From Candidatus Fermentibacteraceae bacterium (GTDB lineage Bacteria; Fermentibacterota; Fermentibacteria; Fermentibacterales; JCC-6), in contig JAOZQW010000085.1 of assembly GCA_029932015.1 (NCBI GenBank), positions 1 to 8,535 of the forward strand: a stretch of 8,535 bases of DNA, written 5' to 3'. Position numbers and translations under genes: made by a program. Below the pieces are notes generated by a model. The model did not search any database. It worked only from the letters and a program-made list of their open reading frames with translations, and was not told the DNA's origin. Of the stretch, positions 1 through 5,797 are shown in pieces (the first letter of the stretch is position 1; every line of letters starts with the position of its first letter).

Positions 1-47
1 GCTTCACACGTTTGGGGTCGCAGGTTCAAATCCTGTCCCGCCCACCA
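1..47 (+). tRNA. tRNA-Val (anticodon CAC), 3' part only
   Basis: This is the 3' part of a tRNA cut by the left window edge. The anticodon loop is 3-9 (TTCACAC), with U33 and anticodon CAC at 5-7, which reads the Val codon GTG. The 3' anticodon stem is 10-14 and the variable region GGGTC is 15-19. The T arm is 20-36, with stem GCAGG/CCTGT (one G-T pair) and loop TTCAAAT. The 3' acceptor strand CCCGCCC is 37-43, followed by discriminator A44 and an encoded CCA at 45-47. The D arm and 5' acceptor strand lie outside the window; the 5' acceptor is predicted to be GGGCGGG. The amino-acid identity rests on the anticodon read from loop geometry. Confidence 0.9.
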
Positions 48-115
48 TGGTGCATACCGGCCGATTCGAGTGTGTGATCATGGATGAGCGACTCATCAAG
101 TCGCATTCCGAGTAT

Positions 116-150
116 ATGGGGGCTGCCCTGATGGGTGCCCCCATTTTTTT
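116..150 (+). terminator. Intrinsic terminator of the tRNA transcript
   Basis: A perfect 8-bp stem ATGGGGGC (116-123) / GCCCCCAT (137-144) encloses a 13-base loop that contains a further CCC/GGG pairing (126-128/133-135). A run of seven T (144-150) follows directly. This is a textbook Rho-independent terminator. Its T tract ends exactly where the first ATG of the downstream open frame begins (151), which argues against that ATG as the real start. Confidence 0.88.
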
Positions 151-165
151 ATGCAGGAGTTATTC

Positions 166-175
166 AGGAGAGAGG
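166..175 (+). promoter_or_regulatory. Ribosome binding site that decides a TTG start
   Basis: Purine-rich AGGAG (166-170) and GAGG (172-175) lie 13 and 8 bases before TTG at 184. The alternative ATG at 151 is preceded only by the terminator T tract and has no Shine-Dalgarno sequence. Confidence 0.55.
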
Positions 176-183
176 GTGACCGT

Positions 184-906
184 TTGAGGGATGAGAATCT
201 GGAGCCTCTACTCGGACTGCAGGAGATTGACGGACGTATCGACCGACTTGCCAGGGAGATGGCTGAGATCCCTCGCGAGCGGAGGATTCACGAGAAAGAG
301 ATAGAGGAGCAGAAGGTTACCTTCGAGAAGGAGAAAGAGAAGGCCGCAGAGGTCAGTCGCGACAAGGAAAAGTGCGTCGGTGACAAGGAGTCCATGCAGG
401 AAACACTTGCCAGCTTCAAATCCAAGCTATTGGAACTCAAGGATAACGATGCATACAGAACTATGCTCATGCAGATAGAGAATGCAGAGAAAAGACTGGG
501 AGAACTCGATATACGCATCATTGAGCTGATGTACGAGGAGGAACTCATCGAGGAGGTGCAGGAGGCTGCTCGAAAGACCTTCGAGAGGAACAAGGCCAGG
601 GCCGCAAAAAGGCAGCAGATCCTTGATGACCAGTTCAATGAGCTACAGGAGAAAATGAAGGAGCTCGAAGCCGAGTGCGAGAGGGTCAGCGGGGAGATCA
701 GCCCGAGACTCCTCGATCGTTACCAGCGCGTCAGGACTGCGGGAAAGGGTCTTGTTGTAGTGGGTCTCATCAACGGTACCTGTGGTGGATGTCATACAAA
801 AATGCCTCCTCAGACAGCCGTGGAGATCAGTCAGGGAAAGACCTTTCCGTGCCCTATCTGCGGCAGATTCATCATCTGGACCGAAGGGAGTTCCTTCTCG
901 GATTGA
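184..906 (+). CDS. Coiled-coil C4 zinc-ribbon protein (DUF164/COG1579-like)
   Basis: This is a 240-residue protein if started at TTG 184 (251 residues from ATG 151). TTG is preferred because it has a Shine-Dalgarno sequence and gives a start close to the family's usual beginning, shortly before the LxxLQEID segment. From about residue 10 to 175 it is a long charged heptad-rich helical hairpin rich in Glu, Lys and Arg. The C-terminus is a four-cysteine zinc ribbon, CGGC...CPIC, with Cys at about 200, 203, 223 and 226, ending shortly after FIIW. This coiled coil plus C-terminal CxxC/CxxC layout is that of the zf-RING_7/COG1579 family. Those proteins are widespread in bacteria, predicted to bind nucleic acid, and of unsettled function. 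The protein is probably cytoplasmic; no signal peptide or membrane segment is seen. It ends about 10 bases before the RNase P RNA, so the two may share a transcript. The family call is strong; no biochemical role can be read from the sequence. Confidence 0.9.
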   Translation: MRDENLEPLLGLQEIDGRIDRLAREMAEIPRERRIHEKEIEEQKVTFEKEKEKAAEVSRDKEKCVGDKESMQETLASFKSKLLELKDNDAYRTMLMQIENAEKRLGELDIRIIELMYEEELIEEVQEAARKTFERNKARAAKRQQILDDQFNELQEKMKELEAECERVSGEISPRLLDRYQRVRTAGKGLVVVGLINGTCGGCHTKMPPQTAVEISQGKTFPCPICGRFIIWTEGSSFSD

Positions 907-916
907 GCGGACCTAG

Positions 917-1276
917 AGAGAGCCAGGTGGGCGGTCGCCCCTGCAAGGGGGAGGAAAGTCCGGGCTCCACAGGGCAGGACGCCGGGGAAATCCCGGTTCC
1001 GGTAACGGAGAGAACGTGCCACAGAAACGATACCGCCCGCAAGGGTAAGGGTGAAATGGTGGGGTAAGAGCCCACCGGGAGTCCGGAGACGGGCTTCGCA
1101 CGGTAAACCTCGTCCGGTGCAAGGCTATGCAGGGAGGAGACCCTTCCGGGTCCGGGAGCTGCCCGTTCCCGCATACTTCCGGGTCAGCTGCTAGAGGCGT
1201 CTGGCAACAGGCGTCCCAGACGGATGGCCGCCGCCGCCAAGTGCGGTACAGAACCCGGCTTATAGCCTGGCTCTCA
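917..1276 (+). ncRNA. rnpB: RNase P RNA, bacterial class A-like
   Basis: This is the catalytic RNA of RNase P, which removes 5' leaders from precursor tRNAs. Conserved core elements are visible in order: GAGGAAAGTCCGGGCTCC (951-968), ACAGAAACGATACCGCCC (1021-1038), the P12-type hairpin GGTGGG...CCCACC (1058-1063/1071-1076) with GGTAAGAGC between, and GGTAAACCTCGTCCGGTGCA near 1100. ACAGAACCCGGCTTATAG follows at 1248-1265. The ends are set by the P1 helix GAGAGCCAGG (918-927) pairing with CCTGGCTCTC (1266-1275), which gives about 360 nt. The ends are estimates to within a few bases. All short open frames across this region are spurious. No convincing promoter is seen between the preceding stop codon and P1, so transcription must begin inside the zinc-ribbon gene or upstream of it. 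RNase P could then act in the same neighbourhood as a tRNA gene, but that adjacency is not itself evidence of coupling. Confidence 0.97.
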
Positions 1277-1298
1277 CCCGGTCCGATCCTGAATCGAA

Positions 1299-1335
1299 CC
1301 ACCCGACCAGTCTCTGGCGGGTGGCGCCGTAATTT
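1299..1335 (+). terminator. Probable terminator of rnpB
   Basis: A strong hairpin has outer stem CCACCCG (1299-1305) / CGGGTGG (1318-1324) and inner stem CCAG (1307-1310) / CTGG (1314-1317). It is followed by CGCCGTAATTTT. The T run is short and six bases downstream of the stem, so termination efficiency is uncertain, but its position just after the P1 strand fits. Confidence 0.65.
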
Positions 1336-1370
1336 TCTCCATTGAGCCTGACTTATTCCGTCATCGCTGG

Positions 1371-1399
1371 CCTGGAAGCTATTAGAATCAGATTATAGT
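1371..1399 (+). promoter_or_regulatory. Candidate promoter of the recJ operon
   Basis: A good -10 hexamer TATAGT (1394-1399) matches 5 of 6 of TATAAT and lies about 27 bases before the recJ ATG. The -35 region (about 1371-1377, CCTGGAA) matches poorly. It sits between the rnpB terminator and recJ, where a promoter is expected. The call is weak and based on a single hexamer. Confidence 0.35.
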
Positions 1400-1425
1400 G
1401 CGAAGATTGTGAGCGTGGATAAGAA

Positions 1426-3141
1426 ATGCGAAATCAGAGACGATGGCTACCGAGGCCTGCAGCAGCTCCAGAGGCACTCCCTGGGGAACCTGGATCGGGT
1501 CTGCCCCCACCCGTCGATGAAGTACTGGCTCGCAGGGGACTTACCGGAGCTCCCCTTATGGAATTTCTATCTCCGGATCGAGCCCTGCTCACTGATATTA
1601 CTGCTCTTCCCGGTGCTGCCGAGGCGGCATCCGTTATCGTCGCCGCAATTGCCAGAGGTTCCCGTATAGTGATACACGGAGATTTTGATGCTGACGGTAT
1701 AACTGCATCCGCACTCCTTAAGATAGGACTTGAGCGCTTCGGGGCAGACGCTGCATTCCATATACCAGACCGGTTCGAAGATGGCTATGGACTCAGCGCC
1801 TCCGGTGTTGAGGCATGCGCTGCCATGGGTGCCGGACTCGTGATCACTGTCGACTGCGGTATGACAGCTTTGCACGAGACAGCAGAATTGATGGAGATGG
1901 GGATAACGGTTGTCATTACGGACCACCACCAGCCCTCAGGGGAACTCCCCGACGCGGCTGCACTGGTCTCTCCCGTGCTTGCCCCGGAGAACTCTCCCCA
2001 CTCCGACCTGTCTGGAGCCGGAGTAGCATGGATGGTCCTCTCCGAGATCGGAAGACTTCTCGAGAGGAAGCCGGAAGAAGTGGAGGATCTTCTTCAGCTG
2101 GCCGCAGTCGGCACTGTATGTGATGTGGTGAATCTGACTGGCAGCAACAGGATCATCGTGAGAGAAGGGCTCAGGCTTCTCCGCAGCAGACCCTTGCCAG
2201 GTCTTTCCGCTCTGGCCTCCTCGGCTTCCGTAGAACTATCCGGTACGAATTCCTCGGATCTCGCTTTTTTCCTCGGTCCGAGACTGAATGCCTGCGGTCG
2301 TGTAGGACACGCTTCAGAGGCCGTCAACCTCCTCCTTGCAGCCGATATCGAGAGCGCCGGTGAACTGGTTCTCCCGGTTGTACGGAATGATAGAAAGCGG
2401 AGGAAGTTCGACAGTGCAGTAAGAGAGGCTGCCATGGCGATGGCCGGCCGCCTTGATTCCCCTAGGTGTCTCATCCTTGATGGAGAGGGATGGCACAAGG
2501 GTGTTGTCGGCATTACAGCGTCGAGGCTTGCTGACAGGTTCGGTGTCCCCTCTGTCCTTCTCTCTGTCGAGAATGGAGTAGCTCAGGGATCAGCCAGGAG
2601 TGTGCCGGGTATCAGCATTCATGCTCTTCTCGAACAGATACAGGAGGAGAGCGGAATACTCGACAGATTTGGAGGGCACCCAATGGCCGCCGGACTCTCA
2701 CTGGACAGCTCTCTGGTGCCGGAACTCCGGAGCAGGCTTGAAGCACTCCTCATCGGTCCCGAATGGGACGGACTGCTCGGACCAGTGCTCTATGTGGACG
2801 GAAGACTGGAGGGGGGCTGGATGACGCTCGAAACTGTCAGGGCACTCGAGAGGCTGGAGCCCTTCGGCGAAGGGAACCGCGAACCGATATGGATAGCAAG
2901 AGGTGTGAGGGCTCTGAACTGGAGGGCTGTAGGCAAGAGGAAGGATCACCTGAGCTGTCTTCTCAGGATCGGTGAGCGTGATATCAGGGCGATAGGTTTC
3001 GGACTTGCCGGAAGGCAGTCTCTATTCGGAGGACCGCTGGACATAGCGTTCACTCTCGCAGAGGACAGATGGAGGGGCGATGGAAGTGTTCAGCTTCAGC
3101 TTAAGGACGTACGAAGGCAGCGTCCTGTGGAGCGTTCATGA
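1426..3141 (+). CDS. recJ: Single-stranded-DNA-specific 5'-3' exonuclease RecJ
   Basis: This 571-residue cytoplasmic DHH-superfamily nuclease is about the usual RecJ length. RecJ degrades single-stranded DNA 5' to 3' with Mn/Mg in gap, recombination and mismatch repair. Visible motifs are HGDFDADG (84-91), TVDCG (141-145), the DHH signature TDHHQP (165-170), and VCDVV with its Asp at 233. They continue with GPRLNACGR (284-292), the DHHA1 segments GWHKGVVG (355-362) and GSARSVPG (388-395), FGGHPMAAG (415-423), and the C-terminal PFGEGNREP of the OB-like domain (469-477). All expected metal-ligand motifs are present, so it should be active. ATG 1426 gives MRNQRRWLPRP, the normal RecJ beginning (KxWxxRP), although its ribosome site is weak. 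The stop codon overlaps the next start (ATGA), which suggests translational coupling with the helicase downstream. Confidence 0.97.
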   Translation: MRNQRRWLPRPAAAPEALPGEPGSGLPPPVDEVLARRGLTGAPLMEFLSPDRALLTDITALPGAAEAASVIVAAIARGSRIVIHGDFDADGITASALLKIGLERFGADAAFHIPDRFEDGYGLSASGVEACAAMGAGLVITVDCGMTALHETAELMEMGITVVITDHHQPSGELPDAAALVSPVLAPENSPHSDLSGAGVAWMVLSEIGRLLERKPEEVEDLLQLAAVGTVCDVVNLTGSNRIIVREGLRLLRSRPLPGLSALASSASVELSGTNSSDLAFFLGPRLNACGRVGHASEAVNLLLAADIESAGELVLPVVRNDRKRRKFDSAVREAAMAMAGRLDSPRCLILDGEGWHKGVVGITASRLADRFGVPSVLLSVENGVAQGSARSVPGISIHALLEQIQEESGILDRFGGHPMAAGLSLDSSLVPELRSRLEALLIGPEWDGLLGPVLYVDGRLEGGWMTLETVRALERLEPFGEGNREPIWIARGVRALNWRAVGKRKDHLSCLLRIGERDIRAIGFGLAGRQSLFGGPLDIAFTLAEDRWRGDGSVQLQLKDVRRQRPVERS

Positions 3142-5018
3142 CATTGTTTCAGGATAAGATAGAGGATGTATTCAGGGGGGAGTCCCTGGTTTCGGCCATT
3201 CCCGGCTATTCACTTCGCGGATTACAGCTGGATATGGCCTGCTCTGTCGGTGCCGCGCTCGAGCGTGGAGGCCTCCATCTCTTCGAAGCCGGTACGGGTA
3301 TCGGCAAGAGTCTGGCCTATATAGTCCCAGCCCTTCTATCAGGGCAGAAGACCTTCATCTCCACTGCGACCATCACACTTCAGGACCAGCTCGCGGAGAA
3401 GGACGCTCCCGCTGTTCTTGATGCTCTGGGCTCTGATGCGAAAGTCACTGTACTGAAAGGCAGGAACAATTACCTCTGCCTTCGGAAGTGGAGAGCTGGT
3501 GTCAACAGGCTCGATCTTCCCGAGGACTTTCCTGAATGGGCCGACAGCACGGAGGATGGAGATATCTCATCGTATGGAACGAACCTTCCAGGTGGACTCT
3601 GGCGTCATTACAGATCTGATGTGCTCGATTGTATCGGTACATCATGCAGTGAAAGGTCTGCCTGCCATTTCTACCGGGCCCGCATCCGTGCAAGGGGAGC
3701 TGATCTTCTCATACTGAACCATCATCTGCTCATTTCCGGATTGCTTTCAGCGGATGCCCTTCCGGAGGCGGATGTGCTCGTGATCGATGAGGGGCACAGG
3801 CTCGAGGATGCGGCCAGCGAGTGCATGGGCATTGCCCTGGGGCAGGGCGCGCTTCTTCCGGTATTCGACGGGATAGCCTTCAGCGAACTCCCGGTAGACA
3901 GGAAGGCCGAACTACTCGAGATGGCGCGTCGTCTCTCAGAGGCTATATCAGGCCTTACTTCGGGAGTGACAGATACATCGGTCTGGAGTCCCGTCGAGCA
4001 TCTCGAGGAGATCGGGGATGTACTCGAGGCCGCTTCTGTTCTCAGGACCGGTGCTGAAGCATGTGAGGACCTTCTGCCGGTCTCTCAGACTGCCTCTATG
4101 ATCGCGTCATCAGCCGGTACGCTCAAGGACATCAGTATGGAGACTCACTGCTGCTTCGTCGAGACTGGAGGGAGGCATCCCATTCTCAGAGCGGTCCCTC
4201 TTGATGTCGGTCCGGATCTCAGGGATCAGGTATACAGCAGTTTTGACTCGACTATTGTTACTTCCGCAACGCTTACCGTGGCTGGTGAATTTGATTTCTA
4301 CAGGGAGCGACTCGGAGCAGAGGAAGCTCTGACAAGGAGTTTCGGAAGTCCATTCGATTACTCCGTGCAGGCGGTTCTGAGCATACCCGGGCAGCTGCCC
4401 AGACATGACAGCCATGATGATCTTGCAGGTAAGGTATGGGACTGGGGAAGACGCCTGGCCGAAGCTCTGGGTGGGAGGACACTCCTGCTTTTCACAAGCT
4501 ACAGGAACCTTGAACTGGTCAGGAAACTCGCTTTTGCCGATCCTCCGGATGATATCCGGATAATGGTCCAGGGCGATATGTCTCGAAGCGCGATCCTCGA
4601 AGAGTTCAGAAAGGACAGCAGAGGGATCATACTGGGCACTTCATCCTTCTGGGAGGGAGTTGACCTTCCTGGTGAGATGCTGCAGGCGGTCGTCATCGAC
4701 CGGCTGCCATTCTCCTCTCCAGGCCATCCTCTGATAAGAGCGCGGATGGACCTGATAGAACGGCGGGGAGAGAGTTCCTTCGGCAAGTATTCACTGCCTC
4801 TCGCAGCTGTCCGCCTCAGACAGGGAGTCGGAAGACTCATCAGATCATCCATGGACACCGGAGTTGTGCTCATCATGGACAGGAGGATAACCAGCAAGGG
4901 CTATGGCAAGGTATTCCTCAATTCCATCCCACCTTTCATGAGAGTCGATGATGAGGATATACTGCCCTTCATCATGGAACACTGCCGTCCTGGAGGTGTA
5001 TCATCACTGGAGGAGTAA
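3138..5018 (+). CDS. Fe-S cluster ATP-dependent DNA helicase, DinG/YoaA (XPD-like) family
   Basis: This 626-residue superfamily 2 helicase is closest in length and layout to YoaA/DinG proteins, which unwind DNA 5' to 3' during replication-fork and damage repair. Motif I (Walker A) is GTGIGKS (52-58) and motif Ia is TATITLQDQ (76-84). Four cysteines at 114, 165, 170 and 176 are placed as the XPD-type 4Fe-4S ligands. LNHHLL (193-198) follows, and motif II is DEGH (217-220), a DEAH variant common in this family. The C-terminal RecA domain has TLLLFTSYRN (motif IV), GTSSFWEGVDLPG (motif V) and QGVGRLIRS (562-570, motif VI). No N-terminal exonuclease domain is present, unlike Firmicute DinG. The ATG lies inside the recJ stop (ATGA overlap), so the two are almost certainly co-expressed. 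Helicase family assignment is firm; DinG versus YoaA orthology cannot be settled by reading. Confidence 0.93.
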   Translation: MTLFQDKIEDVFRGESLVSAIPGYSLRGLQLDMACSVGAALERGGLHLFEAGTGIGKSLAYIVPALLSGQKTFISTATITLQDQLAEKDAPAVLDALGSDAKVTVLKGRNNYLCLRKWRAGVNRLDLPEDFPEWADSTEDGDISSYGTNLPGGLWRHYRSDVLDCIGTSCSERSACHFYRARIRARGADLLILNHHLLISGLLSADALPEADVLVIDEGHRLEDAASECMGIALGQGALLPVFDGIAFSELPVDRKAELLEMARRLSEAISGLTSGVTDTSVWSPVEHLEEIGDVLEAASVLRTGAEACEDLLPVSQTASMIASSAGTLKDISMETHCCFVETGGRHPILRAVPLDVGPDLRDQVYSSFDSTIVTSATLTVAGEFDFYRERLGAEEALTRSFGSPFDYSVQAVLSIPGQLPRHDSHDDLAGKVWDWGRRLAEALGGRTLLLFTSYRNLELVRKLAFADPPDDIRIMVQGDMSRSAILEEFRKDSRGIILGTSSFWEGVDLPGEMLQAVVIDRLPFSSPGHPLIRARMDLIERRGESSFGKYSLPLAAVRLRQGVGRLIRSSMDTGVVLIMDRRITSKGYGKVFLNSIPPFMRVDDEDILPFIMEHCRPGGVSSLEE

Positions 5019-5026
5019 AACTCCGT

Positions 5027-5031
5027 GGAGG
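5027..5031 (+). promoter_or_regulatory. Ribosome binding site that sets the pgeF start
   Basis: GGAGG at 5027-5031 lies nine bases before ATG 5041. The frame stays open upstream to an ATG at 4948, but that codon is inside the helicase gene and has no comparable site, so 5041 is chosen. Confidence 0.7.
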
Positions 5032-5040
5032 TACAGCAGG

Positions 5041-5700
5041 ATGATGACCAGGATGGAGATCGAGTATGGTGAAGGCGGCAGTGCGGATGTGCAGTTCACC
5101 TCCGGTCTTCTCTCTGTAAGGGGCAGATGCGGGGTCACAGAGGATGAGTTTGATGATCTTGTCTTTCTCAGCCAGGTCCACAGTGCGGATATACTCGTTT
5201 CGCCATCCGGCGGTGAAGTGGCTGATGGACTCATCATGGACGCCGGTTCGAGGGCTCCCGCTCTCAGGGTAGCTGACTGCCTTCCAGTATTCCTTGCATC
5301 AGAGGAGAGAACTGCTGCATTTCATGCAGGCTGGCGGGGGCTGGCTGCAGGGATCGCATCGAGGATGATCGAGCTGTTCTCCGGCACACCGGATATGGTC
5401 GTGCTCGGTCCCTCGATCTGCGCTGAATGCTACGAAGTCGGTCCGGAAGTAAGAAATGCGGTGCTTGACGGCATCTCCACTGACGGGCATCCCCCTGATC
5501 ATTTGGACCTCGGACTCGCGGCAGTCGAGCGAATGAGGAAAGCGGGGCTCCCGTCTGGATGCCCTGTATTCAGACTGCCCGGATGCACGAAGTGCACTCC
5601 GGGAATGTTTCATTCCCACAGAGGTGATGGTACTCTGGAGCGCAACATTCTCTGGATGCGCGGTGCTCAGCAACGGCAGGTTGCCCGGAGGAGGGGCTGA
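5041..5700 (+). CDS. pgeF: Laccase-domain protein, PgeF/YfiH family (peptidoglycan editing / purine nucleoside phosphorylase-like)
   Basis: This is a 219-residue protein of the Cu-oxidase_4 (DUF152/YfiH) family. Characterised members phosphorolyse or deaminate purine nucleosides, and E. coli PgeF corrects wrongly built UDP-MurNAc-L-Ser precursors. The putative metal-binding triad is present: His47 in SQVHS, Cys80 in VADC and His95 in FHAGWRG. Further family motifs are GPSICAECYEVG (123-134), HLDL (154-157) and CTKCTPGMFHSHRGDG (182-197). The start at 5041 is set by GGAGG at 5027-5031. The region before SQVH is only about 43 residues and lacks an obvious TRxGGVS segment, so it is a compact version of a family usually nearer 240-260 residues. 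It lies 22 bases after the helicase stop and is likely the last gene of the recJ operon. The family is clear; the precise substrate is not. Confidence 0.9.
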   Translation: MMTRMEIEYGEGGSADVQFTSGLLSVRGRCGVTEDEFDDLVFLSQVHSADILVSPSGGEVADGLIMDAGSRAPALRVADCLPVFLASEERTAAFHAGWRGLAAGIASRMIELFSGTPDMVVLGPSICAECYEVGPEVRNAVLDGISTDGHPPDHLDLGLAAVERMRKAGLPSGCPVFRLPGCTKCTPGMFHSHRGDGTLERNILWMRGAQQRQVARRRG

Positions 5701-5716
5701 TGCAATATTTCATGTT

Positions 5717-5752
5717 CGCAATTGCGTTCCGTATGGAACACTTCGATGTATT
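5717..5752 (+). promoter_or_regulatory. Paired palindromes with a weak candidate promoter before the TPR gene
   Basis: Two dyads abut: the perfect 10-base palindrome CGCAATTGCG (5717-5726) and GTTCC-gtat-GGAAC (5726-5739). A weak sigma-70-like promoter, TTGCGT (5723-5728) with TGTATT (5747-5752) at 18 bases, overlaps them. The dyads could be operator sites covering the -35. The promoter match is only 3/6 and 4/6. Confidence 0.3.
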
Positions 5753-5797
5753 TGATTCAGGAAATAAATCCGATACACCCCCTGCAAGGAGGGACAC

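Noticed and set aside
151..183. Extension of the zinc-ribbon protein to ATG 151
   Set aside because: It is directly preceded by the terminator T tract with no Shine-Dalgarno sequence. TTG 184 has one and fits the family N-terminus better. Not fully excluded.
288..638. Minus-strand Ser/Leu-rich frame opposite the coiled coil
   Set aside because: This is the expected antisense shadow of Glu/Lys/Arg-rich codons; no ribosome site and no recognisable domain.
913..1345. Several open frames on both strands across 872-1345
   Set aside because: They overlap the RNase P RNA, whose conserved core is unmistakable. No family resemblance or ribosome site supports them.
1409..1669. An 86-codon frame starting GTG 1409
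   Set aside because: It lies in another frame across the recJ N-terminus, and RecJ motifs run through the other frame.
4948..5040. Longer N-terminus for the laccase-domain protein
   Set aside because: It overlaps the end of the helicase gene, and GGAGG at 5027-5031 points to ATG 5041.
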